From the NCBI RefSeq assembly GCF_000445065.1, contig NZ_ATHO01000011.1:1-58435 (forward strand): DNA of 58,435 nucleotides, read 5' to 3'. Source of the DNA: Sphingobium quisquiliarum P25 (GTDB lineage Bacteria > Pseudomonadota > Alphaproteobacteria > Sphingomonadales > Sphingomonadaceae). The position numbers were made by a program, and so were the translations under genes. Every line of letters starts with the position of its first letter. Positions within the stretch are counted from its first letter, which is position 1. The notes below the pieces were generated by a model, which was not told the origin of the DNA, did no database searches, and saw only the letters and a list, made by a program, of their open reading frames with translations. Shown piece by piece: positions 40,481 to 48,811 of this stretch.

Positions 40481-40939
40481 ATGACGCCGCCACCGCTGGA
40501 TGCTCTGGATACGAGCATCATTGAAATCCTCCGCACCAACGGACGGGCTACCAACCAGGACATCGCCAAGCAATTGTCCGTCACCGCGGCCACCGTCTCC
40601 GCCCGCCTGCAAAAGCTGGAGGACAGCCGCGCCATGCGGGTCGTCGCGGTCACTGATTTCTCCGCGCTCGGCTACAACATCATCATCGTCCTTGGCGTCA
40701 AGGTATGGGGGCGCAGCGCCCAGGATGTCGGCCGCGACCTGGCAGCCTTTCCCGAAGTGCTGAGCGTCAACATCATGAACGGCGCGCACGATCTGGAACT
40801 GCTGGTCGCCCTGCACGACTTTTCCGAAATCCAGAATTTCCTCTACGATCATATCGCCGGGATCGAAGGCGTCGCCCATCTGGAATCGGGGATCGCGGTC
40901 GATATCGTCAAATATGAATTCAACGTGGCGCCCCTATGA
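40481..40939 (+). CDS. Lrp/AsnC-family regulator 1
   Basis: A 152-residue Lrp/AsnC protein. The HTH occupies about residues 5-50 (LDTSIIEILRTNGRATNQDIAKQLSVTAATVSARLQKLE), and a RAM/effector domain follows (IIIVLGVKVWG, HDLELLVALHDF). I start at 40481 with AAGGAG at 40465-40470; an ATG at 40457 would add eight residues. It overlaps the next Lrp gene by 4 bases, an uncommon tandem pair that could form mixed octamers. The effector may be an amino acid or another small carboxylate; the link to steroid genes is only positional. Confidence 0.88.
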   Translation: MTPPPLDALDTSIIEILRTNGRATNQDIAKQLSVTAATVSARLQKLEDSRAMRVVAVTDFSALGYNIIIVLGVKVWGRSAQDVGRDLAAFPEVLSVNIMNGAHDLELLVALHDFSEIQNFLYDHIAGIEGVAHLESGIAVDIVKYEFNVAPL

Positions 40940-41430
40940 GTGGCGCAAGCTGGCAGCGCCTGGACGCGCTGGACCGCAAGATCGTCGAGAAGCTGGGCCG
41001 GGACGCGCGCATTTCCAACCGCGCCATCGCGGCGGAGCTGGGCGTCACCGAAGGCACGATCCGCACCCGCATCAAGCGGTTGCAGAATGAAGGGCTGATC
41101 CAGTTCACGGTGGTCAAGGACTTCCGCATGGCCGGGTCGCCCAACCTCTGCATGCTGGGCATAGACGCCGATCCGTCCTGCGTGTCGGCCCTTGCCGAAA
41201 CCATCCGCCAGATCCCGGAAATCAACTGCGTCGTGCTGATGCTCGGCCGGTTCAGCCTGCTCGCCATGGGCCTGTTCACCAATATCGAGCAGCTCAATGA
41301 GATCGTGATCGATCAGATCCGCACCTTGCCCGGTGTCCGCCGTGTGGAAACGTCGATTTCGGTCCACAATCTGAAATATGAACCCACCATCGCCAAGATC
41401 ACGTCGGACCCGAAGGCGGATTGCGCCTGA
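40936..41430 (+). CDS. Lrp/AsnC-family regulator 2
   Basis: A 164-residue Lrp/AsnC protein with HTH (LDALDRKIVEKLGRDARISNRAIAAELGVTEGTIRTRIKRL, residues 9-49) and a C-terminal RAM-type domain ending VETSISVHNLKYEP. Start ATG 40936 overlaps the first Lrp gene (ATGA). The two share only general family identity, so they are old paralogues rather than a recent duplication. Together they probably regulate themselves and the neighbouring transporter or reductase genes. A stable hairpin follows the stop. Confidence 0.88.
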   Translation: MSGASWQRLDALDRKIVEKLGRDARISNRAIAAELGVTEGTIRTRIKRLQNEGLIQFTVVKDFRMAGSPNLCMLGIDADPSCVSALAETIRQIPEINCVVLMLGRFSLLAMGLFTNIEQLNEIVIDQIRTLPGVRRVETSISVHNLKYEPTIAKITSDPKADCA

Positions 41431-41461
41431 CCTGACGTGATGCCTGACCTCACCTGATGCA

Positions 41462-41492
41462 GGCGCGCCCGGCTCCTCCGCCGGGCCGCGCC
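41462..41492. terminator. Bidirectional GC hairpin between Lrp pair and AEC transporter
   Basis: GGCGCG-CCCGGC (41462-41473) pairs with GCCGGG-CGCGCC (41480-41492), with one bulged C and a 6-base loop. It lies between convergent stops at 41430 and 41500. Just before it, CCTGACCT…TGATG is repeated in imperfect tandem (about 41428-41460). Confidence 0.7.
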
Positions 41493-41499
41493 TCGTCCC

Positions 41500-42438
41500 T
41501 CAACTGCCCAGCCACCACAGCACGGCGATCAGCGACAGCGACGCCATGCTGGTGGTCAGCGTCACCGCCCAGGCGCTCAGTTCCATCGCCCATCGTCCCG
41601 CCTTGCCCGCCAGCACGAAGCTGGAAGCGCCGCACGGCATCGCCGCCATCAGGATCGCCATCTTCGCCCATAGCGGCTGCATCGGCGGCAGCAGCATCAC
41701 GAACCCCGCAGTGATCAGCGGATGCACCCCCAGCTTCATCGCCACCGTCCGGCTGATCGGCGCGGGCGCGGCGCTTTCGCGCGGCAGGGCGATGAAGATG
41801 CCGATCGCCGTCAGCGCGCACGGCGCCGTCGCCTGCGCCAGCGTCTCCAGCAGCACGTCCAGCGGCCCTTGCAGCGGCAGGCGCAGGATCGACCAGGCCA
41901 CGCCCATCAACGCCAGCAGGATCAGCGAGTTGCGCGACACCGCCCGCGCGGCGAGCTTGATTCCCTTCATCGTGCCATGGCCGTGATTGGCGGCCATTTC
42001 GCTCACCACCATGCCCACGGTGAAGATGACGGCGGAATAAAGCAGCATCGTCACCGCCACCGGCGCGACCGCCGCCTGGCCAAAGGTCAGCAGCGCGACG
42101 GGCAGGCCGACGAAGCCGGTATTGCTGAAACAGCCGCACAGCCCCGCGATATTGGCCTCGCTGCTCGTCCGCCCCAGCCATTTCTCGACCGCGAAGCCGA
42201 TCGCATAGGTGGTCAGCGCCCCGCCGATCACCGCGATCAGCATCGACGGCACCGCCAGGTCGCGCGCATCCATCTTCGCGATCGACCGGAAGGTCAGCAC
42301 CGGCAAGGTGACGCCGATGACGAAGCGGTTCAGCACTTCAAAGGCGCGGTCCCCCAGCAAATTGGTGCGCCCGCATCCATAACCGAGCAGGATGAGCCCG
42401 AACACCGGCACCAGCGCGCCCAATATCGTCATCGCCAT
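41500..42438 (-). CDS. AEC (auxin efflux carrier)-family transporter
   Basis: A 312-residue membrane protein with about ten hydrophobic segments in two halves, as in the AEC/MleP family. It begins ILGALVPVFGLILLGYGCGR, has CGCFSNTGFVGLPVALL around residue 105 (the conserved N-x-G-F/Y-x-G-x-P motif) and a second half with MPCGASSFVLAGK near 275. Members move malonate, malate or similar carboxylates. It is convergent with the Lrp genes and 98 bases upstream of, though opposite in gene order to, the TIM-barrel gene on the same strand. Substrate is unknown. Confidence 0.86.
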   Translation of the reverse strand: MAMTILGALVPVFGLILLGYGCGRTNLLGDRAFEVLNRFVIGVTLPVLTFRSIAKMDARDLAVPSMLIAVIGGALTTYAIGFAVEKWLGRTSSEANIAGLCGCFSNTGFVGLPVALLTFGQAAVAPVAVTMLLYSAVIFTVGMVVSEMAANHGHGTMKGIKLAARAVSRNSLILLALMGVAWSILRLPLQGPLDVLLETLAQATAPCALTAIGIFIALPRESAAPAPISRTVAMKLGVHPLITAGFVMLLPPMQPLWAKMAILMAAMPCGASSFVLAGKAGRWAMELSAWAVTLTTSMASLSLIAVLWWLGS

Positions 42439-42536
42439 GGGAAGATCGCCACCGGAGGAGGGAAAACTGCGCGCCGCTTACAGCATCGCACCGGAAAGTG
42501 GGAACGGCTTTTTCACAAAAGCGCAGCGGCGGCCCG

Positions 42537-43415
42537 TCACCTCATTTCGCCCGAACCGCCGCCGAACAGCCCTGCCGCAGTGACGAAGCTCGCCCGCGCG
42601 GCCTCGTCCAGTGGCAGCGCGCGGAACGCGTCGGACAGGATTTCGACTCCATAAGGCCCGTCATAACCCGTCCGCCCCAGCGCCCTGAGGAAAGCGGGCA
42701 GGTCGAAATCGCCTTCTCCGCACAGCCGCCTGTGGCGCATCGTATCTTCGGTGATGGAACCTCGCATCACCTTATCCGCGTCGCATAATTCCACCGCCTT
42801 GATGAAGCGCGCCGGAACCGCCGCGACATCCTCCACGGCGCTGCCCGAACGGACGACATGCCATATGTCGATCAGCAGCCCGCCATTGGCCGCCCCGGCC
42901 CGGCTGACCATGTCGAGCGCGGACGGCAGGTCCGGCAGGTCGGAAAAGGGGATCATCTCCAGCGCCATCGCCAGCCCATGCGGGGCCGCGTCCGCGCACA
43001 AGGCGGCGAACTGTTCCGCCAGCCGCGCCATGTCCCATCCCTCATCGCCAAAGGGCGGCATGACCTTCACATGGCGTGCGCCCAGCATATCGGCCGCCTC
43101 GAACAGCTCCGCCCGCGCGGCGTCGGACCGCTTGCGCCGGTCCCCGTCCGCGAACCAGTCCGGGAGATATTCCAGCTCGACGATGCGCAGCCCGGCATCG
43201 GTCAGGCGTCTGCACAGCGTCCGATAGTCCTTGCCCCGCTCACGCCACCGCGCAAGGTCGCCCAGCCAGAAGCCTACGCCTTGATACCCGGCCCGCGCCG
43301 CCGCATCGATCCGGTCCTCCAGCGGCCACCGGCTCACATTGTCCGGCGCATCCGGCCGCACATTGCCCGCGATGGTCCAGCAGGTGGCGATCAATGCGGG
43401 GCGCCGGCCCGGCAC
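42537..43415 (-). CDS. Sugar-phosphate isomerase/epimerase-like TIM barrel protein
   Basis: A 292-residue AP-endonuclease-2-like TIM barrel. Metal-site candidates are Glu in RIVELEYLPDW near 79, Glu in LAMALEMIPFSDL near 152, Asp-His in LLIDIWHVVRSG near 182, and Glu in YGVEILSD near 264. It lies 12 bases after the hydroxyacid dehydrogenase gene on the same strand, suggesting a small operon acting on a short keto/hydroxy acid or sugar-like acid. Hydroxypyruvate or dehydroshikimate chemistry is possible; no specific assignment can be made. Confidence 0.8.
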   Translation of the reverse strand: MPGRRPALIATCWTIAGNVRPDAPDNVSRWPLEDRIDAAARAGYQGVGFWLGDLARWRERGKDYRTLCRRLTDAGLRIVELEYLPDWFADGDRRKRSDAARAELFEAADMLGARHVKVMPPFGDEGWDMARLAEQFAALCADAAPHGLAMALEMIPFSDLPDLPSALDMVSRAGAANGGLLIDIWHVVRSGSAVEDVAAVPARFIKAVELCDADKVMRGSITEDTMRHRRLCGEGDFDLPAFLRALGRTGYDGPYGVEILSDAFRALPLDEAARASFVTAAGLFGGGSGEMR

Positions 43416-43427
43416 TTTTTCTCTCCC

Positions 43428-44327
43428 TCACCCTATCCTGGGCGTTTCGATCCCCGCATTGTCGCAGGCATAGTTCAGCAGCGCGCTATAATCCTTCGAT
43501 GCATAGTCCGTCGCGCGCGCGCCGCCGAACACGGCATGGGCGGCCGATCCCATGGGCAGGCCGATGCGATTTTCCGCCGCCGCGGTGATGGCGAGCGTCA
43601 GGTCCTTGAACGCCAGGTCGATGGTGAAGCCCGGCTCTATATCGCCCTTCAACGCCTTGTTCACCATCAGCACATGGAACTGGCCGTTGCGCGCGGTGGT
43701 ATTGCCGGTGACGTCGTGCATCGTCTGGATGTCGAGGCCCAGCTTCGTGCCCAGCGCCAGCGATTCCGCGACGATCTGCGCGGTCGACAGCAGCATGAAA
43801 TTGTTGATCAGCTTCATGCGGCTGCCCATGCCCGGCTTGCCGCAGCGGAAGATGTCGGTGCCCATGGCCTTCAGCGCCGGTTCGACCCGCGCATAATCCT
43901 CGTCATTCGCGCCGACCATGAACAGCGATTCGCCGCGTTCGGCATGCAGCGCCAGACGGCCGATCGGCGCATCGACAAAGGCGATGCCCTTGGCCGCGCA
44001 GGCGGCGGCGACCCGGTCGGTCCCCTTGGCGTCGATGGTGGACAGGTCCATCAGCAGCCCGCCAGCATCGATATTGGCCAGCACGCCGTCTTCGCCCAGC
44101 ACCACTGCTTCCACATGCTGCGTCGCGGGCAGCACGGTGATGACGATATCCTGCCCCCGGCTCGCCTCGGCAACGCTCGCCGCCTTCTTCGCACCCAGCT
44201 CTGCCACCTTGCTCATCTTCGCATCGTCAATGTCGAAGACGGTGACGTCAAAGCCCTTGCGTTGCAGGTTGGACGACATGGGCAACCCCATCGCACCCAG
44301 TCCGATAAAGCCGATCTTCGTGGTCAT
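43428..44327 (-). CDS. NAD(P)-dependent beta-hydroxyacid dehydrogenase (HIBADH family)
   Basis: A 299-residue 3-hydroxyisobutyrate/tartronate-semialdehyde-reductase-family protein. The cofactor motif IGFIGLGAMGLPMS is at 4-17, DAPIGR replaces the usual DAPVSGG substrate loop near 118, and the catalytic Lys lies in GSRMKLINNFMLL near 172. The altered loop sets it apart from mmsB of the valine operon. With the TIM-barrel gene it may form a tartronate-semialdehyde-type or other hydroxyacid route; this is inference. Confidence 0.85.
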   Translation of the reverse strand: MTTKIGFIGLGAMGLPMSSNLQRKGFDVTVFDIDDAKMSKVAELGAKKAASVAEASRGQDIVITVLPATQHVEAVVLGEDGVLANIDAGGLLMDLSTIDAKGTDRVAAACAAKGIAFVDAPIGRLALHAERGESLFMVGANDEDYARVEPALKAMGTDIFRCGKPGMGSRMKLINNFMLLSTAQIVAESLALGTKLGLDIQTMHDVTGNTTARNGQFHVLMVNKALKGDIEPGFTIDLAFKDLTLAITAAAENRIGLPMGSAAHAVFGGARATDYASKDYSALLNYACDNAGIETPRIG

Positions 44328-44383
44328 GCTATTTCCTCTCGACGTTCGGCCGACATCCCGGCCAAGATGAATTCTGAATTTTG

Positions 44384-44521
44384 TTCACGCGGAGGCGCGG
44401 AGACGCAGAGAAAGGAAGAATGCGCCGTAGGCGCCCTCAACTTGCTCCCGAAAAGGGCGACGCACCCTCATCGCCGCTCCGCTGCCTCACTCTTCTCCGC
44501 GTCTCCGCGCCTCCGCGTGAA
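44384..44521. repeat. 138-base element with 29-base inverted ends
   Basis: The left end 44384-44412 and right end 44493-44521 are inverted copies differing at one position (core GGAGGCGCGGAGACGC). The 80-base interior has no coding content. The element fills most of the gap 44328-44531 between two minus-strand genes. It looks like a REP/MITE-type non-autonomous repeat; I see no target-site duplication that I would trust. Confidence 0.75.
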
Positions 44522-44531
44522 TCATCCTTGC

Positions 44532-45782
44532 TTAATGCAATTTCTCCGCCACGACCCCCGCTTCGATCAGCGCGGCCAGATCGGCCTCGCTCACGCCAAG
44601 CAGGTCCGTCAGCACGCCGCGCGTATCTTCGCCCGACCGGGGCGGGGCATAGCGATAGTCGGCGGGCGTCTTGGAAAATTTGCCCGGATAGCCGAGCACC
44701 TTCACCACCGTCCCATCGGACCGCACCATTTCGCGCACGACGCCGCGCGCCTCGATCTGCGGATCGGCCAAAATATGGGGAATGTCGTTGACCCGCCCGC
44801 CCGGCAGCTTGGCCGCTTCCATGGCCGCGATCAGGTCGTCCGACTTCCACTTGGCGATGGCGGGGCGCATCTCTTCCTGCAAGGCATGGCGGTTGGGCGA
44901 CCGCCCGGCATTATCCTTGAAACGCGGATCGTCGGGCAGGTCGGGCCGCCCGATCAGTTCGCAAAAGCTGCGGAACTGCCGGTCATTGCCCAGCGCCACC
45001 AATATGTCGCCATCGGCGCAGGAAAAATCCTGATAGGGGACGGTATTGGGATGCTCATTGCCCAGGCGGCGCGGGATCATGCCGCCGTTCAGGTAATTGC
45101 TGGCCTGATTGGCGAGCAGCGACACCTGCGTGTCCAGCAGCGCCATGTCGATATGCTGCCCTTCGCCCGTGCGGTCGCGATGGGCCAGCGCCGCCAGGAT
45201 GGAGATGGCGGAATATAGCCCCGTCACCAGGTCGCTGATGGGGATGCCGACCTTCATCGGCCCGCCGCCCGGCTCGTCGTCGGGACGGCCGGTGATCGAC
45301 ATCAGGCCGCTCATCCCCTGGATCAGGAAGTCGTATCCGCCGCGATCCTTATAGGGTCCGTCCTGCCCGAAACCAGTGACCGAACAATATATGAGCCTGG
45401 GATTGATCGCCGAAAGCGCGGCATAATCCAGCCCATATTTGACCAGCCCGCCGACGCGGAAATTCTCGACCACGATATCCGCGTCCGCCGCGATCTTGCG
45501 GATCAGTTCCGCGCCGCGCGGGTCGGCCAGGTTGATGGCGGCGGACTTCTTGTTGCGGTTGGCGCACAGATAATAGGCCGCGTCCTTCGACCCGTCCTCC
45601 AGGAAGGGAGGGCCCCAGCGGCGCGTGTCGTCGCCCTGTCCGGGTTGTTCGATCTTGATGACTTCGGCGCCCAGGTCGCCCAATATCTGCGTGCACCAGG
45701 GCCCCGCCAATACGCGGGACAGGTCCAGCACCTTGATGCCCGCCAGCGGGCCGGTTGCCTTGGGGGAGGGGTTGCCGCTCAC
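44532..45782 (-). CDS. CaiB/BaiF (family III) CoA-transferase
   Basis: A 416-residue family III CoA-transferase. It starts GPLAGIKVLDLSRVLAGPWCTQILGDLGAEVIKIE (in parts), has the conserved GDDTRRWGPP and NRNKKS segments, and the nucleophile Asp in GYDFLIQGMSGLMS near residue 175, followed by GQHIDMALLDTQV. It exchanges CoA between an acyl-CoA and a free acid. Its start overlaps the enoyl-CoA hydratase stop by 4 bases. With the divergent dehydrogenases it suggests activation and beta-oxidation of one specific carboxylic acid; BaiF-like bile-acid use is possible but unproven. Confidence 0.87.
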   Translation of the reverse strand: MSGNPSPKATGPLAGIKVLDLSRVLAGPWCTQILGDLGAEVIKIEQPGQGDDTRRWGPPFLEDGSKDAAYYLCANRNKKSAAINLADPRGAELIRKIAADADIVVENFRVGGLVKYGLDYAALSAINPRLIYCSVTGFGQDGPYKDRGGYDFLIQGMSGLMSITGRPDDEPGGGPMKVGIPISDLVTGLYSAISILAALAHRDRTGEGQHIDMALLDTQVSLLANQASNYLNGGMIPRRLGNEHPNTVPYQDFSCADGDILVALGNDRQFRSFCELIGRPDLPDDPRFKDNAGRSPNRHALQEEMRPAIAKWKSDDLIAAMEAAKLPGGRVNDIPHILADPQIEARGVVREMVRSDGTVVKVLGYPGKFSKTPADYRYAPPRSGEDTRGVLTDLLGVSEADLAALIEAGVVAEKLH

Positions 45783-46579
45783 TTGTCCTTGAACTCCGGC
45801 GCGCGCTTGCCCAGGAAGGCGGCAATCGCTTCATGATGGTCTTCGCTATAATGGGCCAGCGCCTGATAGCTCGCCGCCATTTCCAGCAGCGTGGGCAGCT
45901 TCACATGCGCGCCTTCGCGCATCAGCCGCTTGGCCATGCGGGTGGCGTGGCCGGGATTGGCGGCGATCTTGCCCGCCAGTTCGACCGCGCGGTCCATCAG
46001 CCGGCCGCCCGGCACGACTTCGGCCACCAGCCCATAGTCCAGCGCCGTCGCCGCATCGATCGCGTCGCCCGTCAGCGTCATGATGTTGGCGCGCTGCGGA
46101 CCGATCAGGCGCGGCAGCAGCCAGCCGCCGCCGCCGCCCGGAATGATGCCCAGCTTCACATAGCTTTCCGCGACCACCGCGCTGTCGGCCATGATGCGGA
46201 TGTCGCACATGCAGGCGATGTCCAGCCCCAGGCCGATCGCCGGGCCGTTGATCGCCGCGACCATCGGCACTTCCAGTTCCAGCAGCGCCGGGCCGATCAT
46301 CTGCACGCTGGTGCGATAGCTGTTGCGGATCTCATAGGGCGATCCGCCGAACATGCCCGATCGTTCCTGCATGTTCTTGACGTTTCCGCCTGCGCAGAAC
46401 GCCTTGCCCTCGCCCGTCAGGACGATCGCGCGCACCGTCGTGTCGCGCGCCATCCGCTTGCAGAAATCGACGATCTCCTCGCTATGTTCGACTTCGGAAA
46501 TCGCGTTGCGTTCGGCGGGACGGTTGAACCGGGCGATGACGACGGGGCCATCGCGCTCGATGAGCAGAAACGGGTCCAA
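45779..46579 (-). CDS. Enoyl-CoA hydratase/isomerase
   Basis: A 266-residue crotonase-fold enzyme with FNRPAERNAIS, GEGKAFCAGGNVKNMQ (first oxyanion-hole half), AAINGPAIGLGLDIACMCDIRIMA (second) and KLGIIPGGGGGWLLPRLIG, where the usual Glu pair at the active site is partly changed (NGPAIGLGLD, ESYVKLGI). It hydrates or isomerises a CoA ester, coupled with the CoA-transferase gene. It faces the LysR gene across a 104-base region containing a dyad, so it is the likely regulated target. Confidence 0.84.
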   Translation of the reverse strand: MDPFLLIERDGPVVIARFNRPAERNAISEVEHSEEIVDFCKRMARDTTVRAIVLTGEGKAFCAGGNVKNMQERSGMFGGSPYEIRNSYRTSVQMIGPALLELEVPMVAAINGPAIGLGLDIACMCDIRIMADSAVVAESYVKLGIIPGGGGGWLLPRLIGPQRANIMTLTGDAIDAATALDYGLVAEVVPGGRLMDRAVELAGKIAANPGHATRMAKRLMREGAHVKLPTLLEMAASYQALAHYSEDHHEAIAAFLGKRAPEFKDK

Positions 46580-46646
46580 GGTCTGGCTCTCCTGAAAATA
46601 GGGCGGGTTTGCGCGGCACGCTAGGCGCTGGTCCCTTTTGGCGCTA

Positions 46647-46671
46647 ATATTGATTTCGGCTTTATCGATAT
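46647..46671. promoter_or_regulatory. Candidate LysR operator ATATTGAT-N9-ATCGATAT
   Basis: Inverted 8-base halves (one mismatch) separated by 9 bases give the T-N11-A form of LysR sites. The right half ends 12 bases before the LysR GTG start, and the dyad lies between the LysR gene and the divergent hydratase. ATCGATAT appears again at 47574-47581, before the dehydrogenase pair. Confidence 0.55.
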
Positions 46672-46683
46672 ACAGAGGCTATC

Positions 46684-47556
46684 GTGGAACTGCGCCAGCT
46701 GCGCTATTTCGTCACCCTTGCCGAAACCGGCAATTTCCACCGCGCGGCGGAGCGGCTCAACATCTCCCAGCCGCCGCTGACGGTCGCCATCCGCAAGCTG
46801 GAGGCGGAACTGGGCGCGGCCCTGTTCGATCGCGGGGCGCGCGGGGTGACGCTGACGCCTGCGGGGCGCAGTTCGCTGGAAATCGCGCGGGCCGCGCTCG
46901 CCCAGGCCGATCGGTTCCGCGAAACCGTGCGCGAAGGGGCGGTGGGGGAACGGGGCAGGTTGCGCGTCGGCTTCGTCGGATCGGCCACCTTCGAACTGCT
47001 CCCTCGCCTGATCACCAGCTATCGCCGCCGCTATCCCGCGGTCGAACTGGTGCTGGAGGAAGCGACCAGCGTCGACATCGCGCGAAAGCTCGCCGCGACC
47101 GAACTGGATGTCGGCCTCGTGCGGCTTCCCCTGCTTCAGATCGCGGCGGTGGACACGCGCGTGATCGACCCGGACGAGTTGCACGCCGCGCTCCCGGTCG
47201 GCAGCCCCTTTGCCGACGCGGACAGCGTCGAACTCGGCGATCTGGCGCAGCAGCCCTTCATCCTGCAAAGCCGCATCAGCGTGCTGCACTCCATCACCCT
47301 CACCGCCTGTCAAAAGGCCGGGTTCATGCCCATCGTTGCGCAGGAGGCCGCACAGCTCAGCGCCGTGCTCGCCCTCATTCGCTCCGGCCTTGGCGTGGCG
47401 CTCGTCCCCTCCCGCGCGGCGGTGTCCGTGCCGCAGGGCGTCCGCCTCGTCCGCCTTGCGCAGCAGGTGCCGGTGCAGACCGGCGTCGCCCTGCCGCGCG
47501 AAGGCGCGACCCTGCTCGCCCGCAACTTCGCCGCTCTCGCCTCCGATAGCAAATAG
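46684..47556 (+). CDS. LysR-family transcriptional regulator
   Basis: A 290-residue LysR regulator. The winged HTH is at residues 2-60 (LRQLRYFVTLAETGNFHRAAERLNISQPPLTVAIRKLEAELG), and the periplasmic-binding-like effector domain starts near 92 (RLRVGFVGSATFELLPRLI). The start is GTG. Between 47557 and 47644 lies the promoter of the dehydrogenase pair on the same strand. It belongs to the aromatic/BenM-like part of the family by its HTH. The target is probably the flanking CoA-transferase/hydratase and dehydrogenase genes. Confidence 0.9.
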   Translation: MELRQLRYFVTLAETGNFHRAAERLNISQPPLTVAIRKLEAELGAALFDRGARGVTLTPAGRSSLEIARAALAQADRFRETVREGAVGERGRLRVGFVGSATFELLPRLITSYRRRYPAVELVLEEATSVDIARKLAATELDVGLVRLPLLQIAAVDTRVIDPDELHAALPVGSPFADADSVELGDLAQQPFILQSRISVLHSITLTACQKAGFMPIVAQEAAQLSAVLALIRSGLGVALVPSRAAVSVPQGVRLVRLAQQVPVQTGVALPREGATLLARNFAALASDSK

Positions 47557-47573
47557 GTATCGCTGGACGGACA

Positions 47574-47581
47574 ATCGATAT
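47574..47581. promoter_or_regulatory. ATCGATAT half-site before dehydrogenase pair
   Basis: ATCGATAT is identical to the right half of the LysR dyad at 46664-46671, 64 bases before the dehydrogenase start. It is also framed by CAAT…ATTG (47572-47583). It may allow the LysR protein to control the plus-strand dehydrogenases too. Confidence 0.4.
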
Positions 47582-47644
47582 TGGACACTCGCCCCGGCAA
47601 GCGCGATCAGGCTTCGACTTCACTCACGGTTTTACGAGGCCGTC

Positions 47645-48799
47645 TTGTTCGAAACATTGACCCTTTCCACCCTCCCGCCAGAGGATGAAGCGATCCGTCC
47701 CGCCCTGCGCGCGCTGATCGCCGAAGCCATTTCCGAACTGCCGGTCGATCGCCGCGCCCGGTCCTGGCAGGGCTTCGACGCTTCGTTCAGCCGCAAGCTG
47801 GGGCAGGCGGGCTATCTCGGCCTCTCCATCCCCAAAAGCTACGGCGGCGCCGACCGCAGCCCCTTCACCCGCTTCGTCGTGGTGGAGGAACTGCTCTCCG
47901 CAGGCGCCCCCGTCGCCGCCCACTGGATCGCCGACCGCCAGAGCGGCCCGCTGATCCGCCACTTCGGCACGGAGGAGCAGCGCCAATTCTACCTGCCCCG
48001 CATCTGCAAGGGCGAAGCGCTGTTCTGCATCGGCATGAGCGAGCCGGGCTCCGGCTCCGACCTCGCCAGCGTCCGCACCCGCGCCGACCGGCAGGAGGAT
48101 GGAAGCTGGCTGCTCAACGGCCAGAAGATCTGGACCACCAACGCGATGCACAGCGATTACATGATCGCCCTGGTGCGCACGTCTGGAACCAGCGCCGACC
48201 GCCAGCAGGGCCTGTCGCAGCTCATCGTCGACCTGAAGCTCCCCGGCATCACCATCCGCCCCATCGTCGACCTGACCGGCGACGCGCATTTCGCCGAAGT
48301 CTTTTTCGAGGATGTCCGCCTTGCCCCCGACGCGCTGATCGGCGCGGAAGGGCAGGGGTGGAAGCAGGTCACCGCTGAACTCGCCTTCGAACGCAGCGGC
48401 CCGGAACGCATCTATTCCTCCGTCGTGCTGATCGATGCCTGGGTCCGCCACCTGGAAGCCGTGGGCCGCAAGGACAGCGCCACCATGCGCCTCGCCGGAT
48501 CGCTGACCGCCCAGCTTGCCGTGCTGCGCGAAATGTCGCTCGCCGTCACCGCGCGCCTTGTCGCGGGCGAAAGCCCCGTGGTCGAAGCGTCGCTGATGAA
48601 GGATCTCGGCACCGGCTTCGAACAGGCCGTGCCGCAACTGATCGGCGACGATCTTGCCGCCAACCCGGACGAGCCTGTCGATGCCGAACTCTACCGCACA
48701 TTGCTTTACGTCACGCATATCGCGCCCAGCTTCTCGCTGCGCGGCGGCACGCGGGAAATCCTGCGCGGCATCATCGCGCGCGGATTGGGCCTGAGATAA
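47645..48799 (+). CDS. Acyl-CoA dehydrogenase, full-length (large subunit)
   Basis: A 384-residue acyl-CoA dehydrogenase. It has LSIPKSYGGADRSPF, FCIGMSEPGSGSDLASVRT (flavin motif), GQKIWTTNA, FFEDVRLAPDALIGAEGQGW, and the C-terminal FSLRGGTREILRGIIARGLGLR. No ATG or GTG fits the N-terminus, so I choose TTG 47645 with AGG at 47636-47638; this start is uncertain. A longer frame from 47210 lies in the LysR gene. The next gene, 12 bases on, encodes a short partner, so the two probably form a heteromer as in steroid FadE pairs. Confidence 0.82.
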   Translation: MFETLTLSTLPPEDEAIRPALRALIAEAISELPVDRRARSWQGFDASFSRKLGQAGYLGLSIPKSYGGADRSPFTRFVVVEELLSAGAPVAAHWIADRQSGPLIRHFGTEEQRQFYLPRICKGEALFCIGMSEPGSGSDLASVRTRADRQEDGSWLLNGQKIWTTNAMHSDYMIALVRTSGTSADRQQGLSQLIVDLKLPGITIRPIVDLTGDAHFAEVFFEDVRLAPDALIGAEGQGWKQVTAELAFERSGPERIYSSVVLIDAWVRHLEAVGRKDSATMRLAGSLTAQLAVLREMSLAVTARLVAGESPVVEASLMKDLGTGFEQAVPQLIGDDLAANPDEPVDAELYRTLLYVTHIAPSFSLRGGTREILRGIIARGLGLR

Positions 48800-48811
48800 G
48801 GGGGACGGACC

